NCBI RefSeq assembly: GCF_943169635.2
Contig: NZ_OW968186.1
Span: forward strand, 1,426,001-1,490,000
Source of the DNA: Fenollaria sporofastidiosus
GTDB taxonomy: Bacteria; Bacillota; Clostridia; Tissierellales; Peptoniphilaceae
Length of the DNA stretch: 64,000 nucleotides
Reading direction: 5' to 3'
Shown one piece after another: positions 8,998-17,289 of the stretch (its first letter is position 1; each line of letters begins with the position of its first letter). The notes beneath the pieces are model-generated. The model worked only from the letters and a program-made list of their open reading frames with translations, was not told the DNA's origin and did not search any database. A program made the translations under genes and the position numbers.

Positions 8998-10533
8998 CTA
9001 ATGTCTAAAATGTCTCATATGAGTAAATATCATTGCTATGTTGTGTTCGTTACAGCACTTAATAACGTCTTCATCTGCTACTGATCCGCCTGGTTGTATA
9101 ATTGCTGTAACGCCTTGTTTAGCTAGTAATTCAACCGAGTCTGTGAATGGGAAGAACGCATCTGATGCAAGCACTGCTCCCTTTGCTTTGTCTCCCGCCA
9201 TCTTAACTGATCTTTCTACTGTGAAGAATCTATTTACGCTGCCTAGGCCTATACCTACTGTAGCTGAGTCTTTTGCAAGTAGTGTTGCATTTGACTTGCA
9301 GTTTTTAACAACCTTCCAGCCAAATTTAAGGTCTTCTATTTCTTTTTCTGTTGGTTTTCTATCTGTAACGCATTCAAAGTCTTCGAAAAATTCTGTATCT
9401 CTGTCTTGCAAAATCATTCCTGATAGAACTTTCTTCATATCCTTTGAACCGTACTCGTTGTTTGTAATATTGTCTATTGTTAATATTCTTCTGTTTTTCT
9501 TCTTATCTGTTAGTATCTTAAATGCTTCGTCTGTATATGATGGGGCCATAATTACTTCTAAGAATATGTCTCTCATCTCTTCAGCAGTTTCAGCATCTAT
9601 CTCTCTATTAGATGCAATGATGCCTCCAAATATTGATTGATCATCACAGTCGCGAGCCTTTCTAAATGCTTCAGCTAAAGTGTCTGCAGATGCAACACCG
9701 CAAGGGTTAGTGTGCTTAACAGCAACTATAGTAGGTTTTTCTGTAAACATCTTTAGTGTCTCAAGTGCTCCATTAGCATCGTTAATATTGTTAAATGATA
9801 ATTCCTTGCCATGAAGCTGCTTAGCTGATACTAATGAACCTTCTTCTACCTTTGATTCTTTGTAGAATGCCGCATTTTGATGTGGGTTTTCTCCATATCT
9901 AAGTGAGCTTATCTTCTTGTAGCCCTTTGTATAGTACTCTGGGAACTCGATACCTTGCTTTCTATTGAAGTAATCAGCAATTAATGAATCATAATATGCT
10001 GTGTAGTTAAAGACTTTACCTGCTAAGTACTCTCTAGTCTTTAGTGATGTCTCTTTATTTTCTTTTAATTCTTTTAATACTAGATCAAAATCGCTTGGAT
10101 CCATAATAACAGTCACAAACTTATAGTTTTTAGCAGCCGCTCTTATCATCGATGGTCCGCCTATGTCTATCTTTTCGATTATCTCGTCGTGTGTTTTGCT
10201 TGGATCGTTAACATATTCTTCAAATGGATATAGATTATTAACGATTATGTCAATATCTGATATGTCCATCTTCTTAATAAATTCTCTGTCTTCTTCAAGA
10301 TCTCTTCTATATAGAATGCCGCAGTGAATATATGGATTAAGTGTCTTTACTCTACCGTCTAAGCACTCAGGAAAATTTGTTACTTCAGTAACTTCTTCAA
10401 CCTTTAAACCTGCGTCTATGAGCTTTTTATATGTTCCACCAGTTGAAATTATTCCATAGCCTAAATTTTCAAGTTCTCTCGCAAACTCAACTATGCCTGT
10501 TTTGTCATAAACACTAATCAATGCTTTTTTCAT
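8998..10533 (-). CDS. purH: Bifunctional AICAR transformylase/IMP cyclohydrolase
   Basis: Performs the last two steps of IMP synthesis. The N-terminal MGS-like IMP cyclohydrolase domain (about residues 1-130) starts KKALISVYDKTGIVEFA and contains STGGTYK. The C-terminal AICAR transformylase domain has SLRYGENPHQNAAFY and the catalytic KHTNPCGVA motif. It ends MIFTHMRHFRH, as expected. I choose ATG 10533, about 8 nt after AGGGGG; a TTG one codon upstream is possible. It overlaps the end of purN by 20 bp, indicating coupling. The formyl donor comes from the downstream fhs product. Confidence 0.97.
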   Translation of the reverse strand: MKKALISVYDKTGIVEFARELENLGYGIISTGGTYKKLIDAGLKVEEVTEVTNFPECLDGRVKTLNPYIHCGILYRRDLEEDREFIKKMDISDIDIIVNNLYPFEEYVNDPSKTHDEIIEKIDIGGPSMIRAAAKNYKFVTVIMDPSDFDLVLKELKENKETSLKTREYLAGKVFNYTAYYDSLIADYFNRKQGIEFPEYYTKGYKKISSLRYGENPHQNAAFYKESKVEEGSLVSAKQLHGKELSFNNINDANGALETLKMFTEKPTIVAVKHTNPCGVASADTLAEAFRKARDCDDQSIFGGIIASNREIDAETAEEMRDIFLEVIMAPSYTDEAFKILTDKKKNRRILTIDNITNNEYGSKDMKKVLSGMILQDRDTEFFEDFECVTDRKPTEKEIEDLKFGWKVVKNCKSNATLLAKDSATVGIGLGSVNRFFTVERSVKMAGDKAKGAVLASDAFFPFTDSVELLAKQGVTAIIQPGGSVADEDVIKCCNEHNIAMIFTHMRHFRH

Positions 10534-11128
10534 CAATTTTGCCCCCTATTATTTTATCTATCGCTTCAATCAAAATTTTATGTTCTATCTCATTTAAAAT
10601 CTTCTTCTGCAAAGATTCTGCCGTTTCTTCTTCAGTAAGCTTGATCTTCCGCTGTATGATGATTTTACCTGTGTCAGTACCCTCGTCAACGAAGTGCACT
10701 GTCGCTCCCGAGTAATCATCGCCTGATTTAATTACGCTCTCGTGAACCTTCATTCCCCAGAAACCATCTCCACAATGCTTTGGTATTAATGAAGGATGTA
10801 TATTTATAATCCTGCCTCTATACTTTTGTATAAATTCGTGTGATAGAATCTTTAGGTAGCCCGCAAGCACAATTAAATTAGGCTCATATTTATCAAGCAC
10901 CTCAAGTATAGCGTGATTGAACTCTTCGCTAGAAGCATATTTTTTAATACTAAAGTAGTAGGAGTCAATGCCATTATCCTTAGCTCTTTCTAGTGCATAA
11001 GCTGCTTTTCTATCACTTATCAAGCAAACAATCTCAGCGTCAAGCCTTTTTTCTTTAACAGCATCGATTATGGCTTGAAAATTCGTGCCAGAACCAGATG
11101 CTAAAACGGCTATTTTAAATTTAGACAT
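10514..11128 (-). CDS. purN: Phosphoribosylglycinamide formyltransferase (10-formyl-THF dependent)
   Basis: GAR transformylase, the third step of purine synthesis. The 204-residue chain begins with the KIAVLASGSGTNFQAI Rossmann loop. The catalytic Asn-His-Asp set is seen in INIHPSLIP and in TVHFVDEGTDTG. The HCGDGFWGMKVHESVI segment is the variant found in some anaerobes. It overlaps purM upstream by 19 bp and purH downstream by 20 bp, so the three are tightly coupled. Confidence 0.96.
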   Translation of the reverse strand: MSKFKIAVLASGSGTNFQAIIDAVKEKRLDAEIVCLISDRKAAYALERAKDNGIDSYYFSIKKYASSEEFNHAILEVLDKYEPNLIVLAGYLKILSHEFIQKYRGRIINIHPSLIPKHCGDGFWGMKVHESVIKSGDDYSGATVHFVDEGTDTGKIIIQRKIKLTEEETAESLQKKILNEIEHKILIEAIDKIIGGKIDEKSID

Positions 11129-12150
11129 ATCTTTTCCTTAGTTTCTTTTTCTTCAACGTGACCTAAGATTACGTAGTCTTCACCATGCTTCTTAAGAATT
11201 TCTTCAGTCTTAGCTAATTCGCCTTTCGATACAGCAAAGACCATACCTATACCCATGTTGAATGTGCCAAACATCTCTTCTATATGAACGTCAGCCCATG
11301 TCATTAAATACTTAAATATTGTAGGTATTTCATAATCTTTAAGATCAATAACAGCTGTGTAGCCGTCTTTAATCATTCTAGGAATGTTTTCGTAGAAGCC
11401 GCCTCCTGTTATATGTGAGATTGCCTTAACATTAACATGCTCAATGATATCCATCATTGGATCGTAGTAAATTCTTGTTGGTGTAAGTAAAACATTTAAA
11501 AGTGTGTCATCAAGTCCCTCATACTTTTTGTTTACATCAACTTTATCGTTATCAAAGATAATCTTTCTAACTAACGAGAAACCGTTTGAATGAACGCCAC
11601 TTGACCTTAAACCAATGATTACATCTCCGTCTTCAAGCTTTGAGCCGTCTATAATTTTATCTTCATTTACGACGCCTACAGCAAAGCCTGCTATGTCGTA
11701 CTCACCTTCTGCGTAAAAACCTGGCATCTCAGCTGTTTCTCCGCCTATAAGCGCAGCATGGCTCATCTTGCATCCTTCGGCAACACCTGAAACTATCTTT
11801 GCCATCTTCTCTGGAATAAGTTTAGATGAAGCGATGTAGTCAAGGAAGAAAAGTGGTTCAGCACCTTGACAAATGATGTCATTAACGCACATTGCCACAG
11901 CATCTATACCGATAGTATCGTGCTTATCTAAGATAAATGCGAGCTTTAGCTTAGTTCCTACACCATCTGTGCCACTTACTAGTACTGGCTTATCATATTT
12001 TTTAAGGTCTATCTTGAATAAACCAGAAAAGTTTCCTATATCGTTTAAAACTCCGTCTCTGTTTGTAGATTTGATAAGGCTCTTTATAAGTTTTACCTCT
12101 TCGTAACCTTTAGTCTTATCTACTCCAGCGTCTTTATATGTTAGTCCCAT
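11110..12150 (-). CDS. purM: Phosphoribosylformylglycinamidine cyclo-ligase (AIR synthetase)
   Basis: Converts FGAM to AIR with ATP. The 346-residue protein starts LTYKDAGVDKTKGYEEVKLI and contains the conserved VSGTDGVGTKLKLA, IGGETAEMPGFY and HITGGGFYENIPRM motifs of the PurM/ATP-grasp-like family. It lies 8 bp after purE and overlaps purN. The order purE-purM-purN-purH is a partial pur operon. purC, purF, purL, purD and purK are not in this window. Confidence 0.97.
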   Translation of the reverse strand: MGLTYKDAGVDKTKGYEEVKLIKSLIKSTNRDGVLNDIGNFSGLFKIDLKKYDKPVLVSGTDGVGTKLKLAFILDKHDTIGIDAVAMCVNDIICQGAEPLFFLDYIASSKLIPEKMAKIVSGVAEGCKMSHAALIGGETAEMPGFYAEGEYDIAGFAVGVVNEDKIIDGSKLEDGDVIIGLRSSGVHSNGFSLVRKIIFDNDKVDVNKKYEGLDDTLLNVLLTPTRIYYDPMMDIIEHVNVKAISHITGGGFYENIPRMIKDGYTAVIDLKDYEIPTIFKYLMTWADVHIEEMFGTFNMGIGMVFAVSKGELAKTEEILKKHGEDYVILGHVEEKETKEKICLNLK

Positions 12151-12158
12151 AGCTTTAC

Positions 12159-12638
12159 CTACTTATTAAGTTCTGCATCGATTTTAACGATGTCTTCTCT
12201 CATCTTTACTTTATAGTCTTCAAGCTTCTTAGCAAGTTCATCATATTTTATTGCCAAGATTTGTACAGCTAGTATTGCTGCGTTTTCAGCTCCGTTAACG
12301 GCAACTGTTGCAACTGGAACGCCCTTTGGCATTTGAACAATTGAAAGAAGTGAATCTAGTCCATCCATTAAAGAGCTCTTTACAGGAACTCCTATAACTG
12401 GTAAAGTACTAAGTCCTGCTATGACTCCTCCTAAGTGTGCAGCCTTACCTGCAAACGTTATTATTGCCTCGATACCATTCTTCTTTGCGTTTTTAGCAAA
12501 GTCAAATGCTACTTCTGGTGTTCTGTGAGCAGAGATAACTCTTGTCTCATACTCAACTCCAAAATCATCAAGTACCTTTTGTGATTTTTCAACAACCTCT
12601 TTATCAGAGATGCTACCCATTACTAATGCAACTTTCAT
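12159..12638 (-). CDS. purE: 5-(carboxyamino)imidazole ribonucleotide mutase, PurE
   Basis: Carboxylation step of AIR. The protein has 159 residues with the MGSISDKEVV phosphate-binding loop, SAHRTPE near residue 43 and AGKAAHLGGVIAG. Class I PurE uses N5-CAIR made by PurK, but no purK is next to it, so its source of carboxyamino substrate is unknown here. AAAGGAG lies 8 nt before the ATG. The gene starts 14 bp after the stop of the secreted protein gene, so the purine genes may be read from that gene's promoter. Confidence 0.96.
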   Translation of the reverse strand: MKVALVMGSISDKEVVEKSQKVLDDFGVEYETRVISAHRTPEVAFDFAKNAKKNGIEAIITFAGKAAHLGGVIAGLSTLPVIGVPVKSSLMDGLDSLLSIVQMPKGVPVATVAVNGAENAAILAVQILAIKYDELAKKLEDYKVKMREDIVKIDAELNK

Positions 12639-12652
12639 GTAATTACACTCCT

Positions 12653-13669
12653 TTAATTAAAATATTTTAAATATTCCTCATTTATATAATAATTTAGATC
12701 CTCACTTCTTATGAAGCATGATCCAATATTGGAACTTCCAACCTTGTCCTTGTAGTAATACAAAATTATGGAATTATCTACAATGTAAAATCCAGTAATA
12801 TTGTTTCTAATCTTGTTCTTTTCTTCAATATTTTTTGCAAAATTATATAAAATCTTTTCTCTAACATCTTGATCTTTTTTAATCAAATCTTCGTATTTAA
12901 TCTCTTCTGCACTATTATAATTAAATGTTTTTGTATAAAATTCATTTTCAATCTTATTGTCAGCATATACTTTATTGATATAGAAGCAAAGTGAAACAAG
13001 CTTATCATCTGATCTTGCTATGTCATATGTGAAGTATAACTTCTCTAGGTTATCATCATTTTTTGCCTTTTCTATGTTAGTATCAACAAAATATTTTATT
13101 TTAGCATTTATATTGTTTCTATACGCTCTTTTAACATCTTCATTGCTAAAGAATACAGGATATGCCACCGAACACTTACCATCGTTAATAATACCTGTTT
13201 TGATACCATCTATCGCATTTCTGATATATATAGTGTCAGAAACGATGAATGTATCATAATCAAGTAGATAGTATAACACATCTATAGGCAAATATAATTT
13301 TGATTTTACCAAAATTGCTTCGTTGCTAAGTTCAATACGGTCTCTGTTGTATCCGCTATAAATTTTAGAAGCAAGTTTAACTTTTATCTTCTTAATGCCT
13401 TTTTTGAAATAGCAAGTCTTATCTTCATTGTTCCAGTATATGTCGTATCTAAGCTTTGTAAATACCTCTCTTGCAGGTATGTATATAGCCTTTTTATCAC
13501 CTTCAACGCGCTCTAATACTTTCTCTTCAAGGTCAGAATTAACAAGTCCAGCTAATTTATTTATATTTGAGTCATTTATTTTTAACTTATCATTATTCTT
13601 TGCATAAGAAGTAAAGCTCATTAAAAATATAAGAGCAGATAACAGGATTAATAAAAGCTTTTTCATCAT
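12653..13669 (-). CDS. Secreted stalk-domain protein with DUF3298-like C-terminus
   Basis: The 338-residue product starts with a clear signal peptide (MMKKLLLILLSALIFLMSFTS, cut near SYA). Residues about 55-150 look like a copper amine oxidase N-terminal (stalk) domain: KAIYIPAREVFTKLRYDIYW and then KLYLPIDVLYYLLDYDTF. The C-terminal half (about 170-335) resembles the DUF3298/PdaC-type extracellular domain, with TYDIARSDDKLVSL and YIVDNSIILYYY. Function is unknown; a cell-wall role is inferred. Two ATGs (13669, 13666) follow an AGAGGTGG site. Its own strong promoter lies just upstream. Being first in line before purE is unusual. Confidence 0.6.
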   Translation of the reverse strand: MMKKLLLILLSALIFLMSFTSYAKNNDKLKINDSNINKLAGLVNSDLEEKVLERVEGDKKAIYIPAREVFTKLRYDIYWNNEDKTCYFKKGIKKIKVKLASKIYSGYNRDRIELSNEAILVKSKLYLPIDVLYYLLDYDTFIVSDTIYIRNAIDGIKTGIINDGKCSVAYPVFFSNEDVKRAYRNNINAKIKYFVDTNIEKAKNDDNLEKLYFTYDIARSDDKLVSLCFYINKVYADNKIENEFYTKTFNYNSAEEIKYEDLIKKDQDVREKILYNFAKNIEEKNKIRNNITGFYIVDNSIILYYYKDKVGSSNIGSCFIRSEDLNYYINEEYLKYFN

Positions 13670-13683
13670 ACCACCTCTAAATA

Positions 13684-13713
13684 ATTATACCACAAACAAG
13701 AAGCTATATTCAA
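13684..13713 (-). promoter_or_regulatory. Promoter of the secreted-protein/pur transcript
   Basis: Minus-strand TTGAAT (13708-13713) and TATAAT (13684-13689) with an 18-bp spacer, directly before the start at 13669. No purine riboswitch-like structure was seen in this short leader. Confidence 0.65.
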
Positions 13714-13738
13714 GTAGTACTTTAACAAATGTAAAAAT

Positions 13739-13760
13739 CCCTGCACATAAAAGTACAGGG
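13739..13760 (-). terminator. Terminator of hisS transcript
   Basis: On the minus strand CCCTGTAC and GTGCAGGG form an 8-bp stem with one U-G pair, followed by ATTTTTAC, starting 9 bp past the hisS stop. Confidence 0.8.
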
Positions 13761-13768
13761 ACTAAGAT

Positions 13769-15070
13769 CTATTGTATTAATTTTTTTAATTCATCGAGAC
13801 TTAGAGATAAGCTTTCTTTATTAGCAAGGTCTCTTACTGATAAAACTTTTTTCTCAAGCTCTTCTTGGCCTATGAAGATAATGTAGTCAAAGTCATTAGT
13901 CTCAGCAAAGTCGAATATCTTCTTCATCTTCATCTTTGAATATAATACCTCTGAGTGAACGTTCAAAGCGTGAAGTTCATTTAAGATGTCTATCGAATAA
14001 GCCATGTCTATATCAAGTGGCGCTATCAAGACTGATTTTTTATCTTTTTCAAACTTTGGAAGTATATTCTTCTCGCTTAATTGGAAGAATAATCTTGTTA
14101 AACCGATGGATATACCTACTCCAGGTAAATTTCTCTTTGAGTAGAACTGTGTAAGGTTTTCATAGCTACCACCGCCAGCAACACTTCCTAGCTCTTTATA
14201 ATCATCAAGAGTAGTTTCAATAACAGTTGATGTGTAGTAGTCAAGACCTCTTTGTAATTTTAATGTGAACTTATAATTGTTTTCACCAACCTTAAATAGT
14301 TTGATATTGCTTAGTACTTCCTTCATCTCAGAAAGGCCTTTTAAGAAGATTTCGTTATCAATATTAAGTCCTTCTAAGTACTTGATAGTTTCGTCATTTG
14401 TACCTTCAAACTCTATTAGTGCTAAAATCTTTTTTACAGCATCAGAATTAATGCCTTGATCTAAAAGTAGTTCTTCAAGACTCTCTCTACCAATCTTGTC
14501 ATACTTATCCAAAGCGCGCACAGCCGCAACCGTATCCTCAACTCCAAGGCTTCTTAGGAAACCATTCATTATGTTTCTATTATTAATCATAATAGTAAAC
14601 TTATCAAAGCCAAACTTCTTGAATATTATGCTTATAATCTTAACAAGCTCTGCATCGTAAAACTTTGAAAGTGTATCATCACCTATGATGTCTACGTCGC
14701 ATTGGTAGAACTCTCTGTATCTACCCTTTTGATTTCTCTCTCCTCTATATACCTTGTCGATTTGATACCTCTTAAATGGAAATTTAAGTTCATGCTCATG
14801 CATGCTAACATATCTAGCAAGTGGTACAGTTAAGTCGAAACGTAAAGATGTCTCAGTCGAAGTGTTTTCAATATTGTAAATTTGCTTTTCAGTTTCACCG
14901 CCACCTTTAGCAAGCAGTATCTCCCTCTTCTCCATGCTTGGAGTGTCTATAGGTAAAAAAGAGAATAATTCATAAGTCTCTCTAATTATGTCCTTCATCT
15001 TATTAAAAATCAATTGCTCTTGTGGTAAAAGTTCCATAGTACCTGGCAATATTGATGGTTTTACTATCAT
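13769..15070 (-). CDS. hisS: Histidyl-tRNA synthetase
   Basis: Class II aminoacyl-tRNA synthetase, 433 residues. Visible motifs are DLTVPLARYVS (after motif 1), RGERNQKGRYREFYQCDVDI (motif 2), the His-binding GLDYYTSTVIET, and GVGISIGLTRL (motif 3). The C-terminal part from about residue 340 (SVLIAPLDIDMAYSID) is the anticodon-binding domain, which distinguishes it from HisZ. The insertion with ALDKYDKIGRESLEELL resembles the eukaryote-like HisRS group, which is also found in some anaerobic Firmicutes. It follows the DUF6873-like gene by one base, so the two are coupled. Confidence 0.93.
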   Translation of the reverse strand: MIVKPSILPGTMELLPQEQLIFNKMKDIIRETYELFSFLPIDTPSMEKREILLAKGGGETEKQIYNIENTSTETSLRFDLTVPLARYVSMHEHELKFPFKRYQIDKVYRGERNQKGRYREFYQCDVDIIGDDTLSKFYDAELVKIISIIFKKFGFDKFTIMINNRNIMNGFLRSLGVEDTVAAVRALDKYDKIGRESLEELLLDQGINSDAVKKILALIEFEGTNDETIKYLEGLNIDNEIFLKGLSEMKEVLSNIKLFKVGENNYKFTLKLQRGLDYYTSTVIETTLDDYKELGSVAGGGSYENLTQFYSKRNLPGVGISIGLTRLFFQLSEKNILPKFEKDKKSVLIAPLDIDMAYSIDILNELHALNVHSEVLYSKMKMKKIFDFAETNDFDYIIFIGQEELEKKVLSVRDLANKESLSLSLDELKKLIQ

Positions 15071-15071
15071 A

Positions 15072-15770
15072 CTAAACCTCCATTATCATCATAGTTCCTA
15101 CATCAAATATATCACATTCCGTTAAAGAAATCAATTCTTTATTGATTGCTCGCGCAAATTCTTCGAGGTGAAGTCTATTTATCTCATCCTTAATGACTCC
15201 CGTTAGAAATATCTTATCAAGCGCATATCCACTTGCTCCACCTATGAAGCCATAGCTATAGTCCTTGATACTTACAAGACCTTTGTCTAATAATAGCGTT
15301 TTATATCCAAGTGAGGATATAATTTTTTCTAGGTATATGTCATCAGTCACATAATACTTGTCATCTATATCAATAACAGAGCACTTTACATAACCTTGCG
15401 AAGAGTTAATAATCTGGTCATTTTCAAAGCGAGACAATAAAGCCTCAGCACAAAAATCTTTTTTGCAAATTAAGTAATCTCCCACACGAAGCGCGTTGAA
15501 CTTCACATCGTATGGGTACTTATCGAGTGAATCCTCGCCTGCATTAATTAGATTTACCTTTGTACCTTTAAATATGTCCTTATAATACTCATAAGACTCG
15601 CGGCTTGCAATTAAAGTCTCTTCATTATACTTAAAGAGCGACATATCAGGATGCGTCTTAACCACACCTTTCAATATCTTGCTCTCGTAAGATGGATAAG
15701 CTCTTATATCGTATTTTATAAGCTTTGGACTTAGAACTTTGTAGTAAGCCTTGTCAACTATAGCTATCAT
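15072..15770 (-). CDS. DUF6873-like (GME-fold) protein of unknown function
   Basis: Small cytoplasmic protein of 232 residues with no signal peptide. The pattern of repeated short strands with conserved N-A-x-R-V-G-D (FNALRVGDYLIC) and GFIGGASGYALDK is what I recall for the DUF6873 family, which is related in fold to amidinotransferases and arginine deiminases. No catalytic Cys-His-Asp set can be assigned with confidence. I choose ATG 15770, 6 nt after AGGTG; GTG at 15779 and ATG at 15776 overlap the ribosome site. It is coupled to hisS (1-bp gap). TATAAT on the minus strand at 15788-15793 suggests a promoter. Confidence 0.55.
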   Translation of the reverse strand: MIAIVDKAYYKVLSPKLIKYDIRAYPSYESKILKGVVKTHPDMSLFKYNEETLIASRESYEYYKDIFKGTKVNLINAGEDSLDKYPYDVKFNALRVGDYLICKKDFCAEALLSRFENDQIINSSQGYVKCSVIDIDDKYYVTDDIYLEKIISSLGYKTLLLDKGLVSIKDYSYGFIGGASGYALDKIFLTGVIKDEINRLHLEEFARAINKELISLTECDIFDVGTMMIMEV

Positions 15771-15819
15771 ATACATCACCTAAGATGATTATAACACAAA
15801 AAGCATTTTACACGCAAAA

Positions 15820-15848
15820 AAAGAGCCAGATATTAAATCTAGCTCTTT
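15820..15848 (-). terminator. Terminator of the C1 peptidase gene
   Basis: AAAGAGC (15820-15826) pairs with GCTCTTT (15842-15848) and inner AGAT pairs with ATCT, with one mismatch. On the minus strand it is followed by TTTTTTG, 10 bp after the stop. Confidence 0.75.
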
Positions 15849-15858
15849 AATCAAAATC

Positions 15859-17289
15859 CTATTTTAAAACGTTTCTCTTTATAGTAACAGATTTGCTTAC
15901 TGCATCCCAGAAGATGTCCTTGCCATCTACAAGGCCTAAAGCCCTTGCAACGTTTGCAATTGGAAGCATAGTTCTGTTATTCTTAATTATAGGTTTAACA
16001 TCACTTACAAATGTATTTCCGTTTACAATTATATTGTTTGTATCAACAGGTATTTGTACGATATTTTCCTTGTCTACAAGATAAACAGTCCTTGTATTTT
16101 CATCCCATGTTACCATAAATCCTAAAGCTTCAGCAACAAAACGTATTGGAAGCATAGTTCTTGATTGATAGATGAATGGAGCGATGTCCATCCTAACTTG
16201 GCTTACAACACCATTTACTGACTTCTGCATTAGATTGTTATTTATAAATAGTATTGCTTCAAGCTTGTCATAAACTTTAGCTTCTTCAATTTTTTCTTCT
16301 ACTGGTTTAGTTTCTTTTTCAGTATCATTTTGTTTTGTTTCGTTTCTATTAGGTCTATATGGTCTGTATGGTCTGTATGGTCTTTCTTCTTCTCTATGCT
16401 CTGGCCAATATGGTCTGTTAGGTGTTGGTGTAGGTGTAGGTGTAGGTGGAAGTACTTTAGCATCATTTTTTGCCTTAGCTTCTTCTACTACTTTATCAAC
16501 TCCTGGTTGATCAACTTGTTCATCTACTTTGTCTTTAAATTCTTTCTTCTCTTGGTTTGTTAAGTTAGAAAGTTTATCTATTTCTTCTTTTGCTTTTTCT
16601 TTGTATTTTGTTAAATCATCTTTTTTATTTACTGTTAAGGCATTTGTATCTGCTGTTAAATTGCCTTTTGTTAATGTAACTTTCTTACCATTGTGATTAG
16701 CTACTGTTAATGCTGTATCATTTGCTGGTTCCGCAGTGATTCCATTATCTACAAAGTCTGCAAATGCTACGTACTTTGTTAAGCCTTGATTATCTGTTAA
16801 CGTTACAACTAGTCCTGCTAGTGTTAGGTTATCACCTTCTTTGTAGATTAGTTTTGTTGGCTGTGTTTTTACTACCATAGTTTCTACATGAGCTGGATCA
16901 AATACTTTTTTTGCTTTCTTAAAGACTGCTTTTGCTGTTGCGTTACCTTCTCCTATGATTAATGTGGTTTTTAAAGCATTTATATCTGATACAATTGCTC
17001 CTTCTACTTCCCATTTGTCAAATTCATAGTCTGGTTTTGGAACTGCTTTTAGGTTTACTTTTGTTCCTTTTGGTCCTTTGGATGGATCAGCTGTTGCTGT
17101 TCCGTTTCCATCATCGGTTACTGTTACCGTATATTCTACTATTGGGATGATTTTTTCTTCCCATTTTGCTTTTAAGGTCTTGTTTTCTTTTACTTCTGTT
17201 TCGAAGTTATATTCTTCTGTGCCTAGGAACCAACCTTTGAATATATAGGTCTTGCCGCTTGCGCTATCCAGGATTTCTGTTGTGTCTTT
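15859..17289 (-). CDS. C-terminal part of the C1 peptidase gene: repeat, Ig-like, GA-like and stalk domains
   Basis: This open frame is best read as the end of the peptidase gene that starts at 21362. Upstream of the first ATG (16878) the frame stays open and coding: it carries the end of the last 83-residue repeat, a bacterial repeat (VEYTVTVTDDGNGTATADPS), then an Ig-like segment (KLIYKEGDNLTLAGLVVTLT). Next come a three-helix GA-like segment (TKYKEKAKEEIDKLSNLT), a Thr-Pro/Arg-Pro-Tyr linker (TPTPTPNRP, YRPYRPYRPN), and a copper amine oxidase N-terminal stalk domain (MLPIRFVAEALGFMVTWDEN, NNRTMLPIANVARALG). No LPXTG motif is present. Frame is lost at 17290 where the repeat lacks one T; see the frameshift finding. 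Restored, the whole protein would be about 1835 residues. Confidence 0.7.
   Translation of the reverse strand, partial: KDTTEILDSASGKTYIFKGWFLGTEEYNFETEVKENKTLKAKWEEKIIPIVEYTVTVTDDGNGTATADPSKGPKGTKVNLKAVPKPDYEFDKWEVEGAIVSDINALKTTLIIGEGNATAKAVFKKAKKVFDPAHVETMVVKTQPTKLIYKEGDNLTLAGLVVTLTDNQGLTKYVAFADFVDNGITAEPANDTALTVANHNGKKVTLTKGNLTADTNALTVNKKDDLTKYKEKAKEEIDKLSNLTNQEKKEFKDKVDEQVDQPGVDKVVEEAKAKNDAKVLPPTPTPTPTPNRPYWPEHREEERPYRPYRPYRPNRNETKQNDTEKETKPVEEKIEEAKVYDKLEAILFINNNLMQKSVNGVVSQVRMDIAPFIYQSRTMLPIRFVAEALGFMVTWDENTRTVYLVDKENIVQIPVDTNNIIVNGNTFVSDVKPIIKNNRTMLPIANVARALGLVDGKDIFWDAVSKSVTIKRNVLK
15901..16300 (-). repeat. 400-bp block shared with 21584-21983 (copy 1)
   Basis: This stretch encodes the stalk domain of the peptidase. 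Aligned by eye it matches 21584-21983 without gaps and with six mismatches that I counted, about 98.5% identity. Flanking sequences differ. Confidence 0.9.

Noticed and set aside
12639..13738. Purine riboswitch upstream of purE or its leading gene
   Set aside because: The gaps are 14 bp and about 70 bp, with no matching three-way junction sequence seen.
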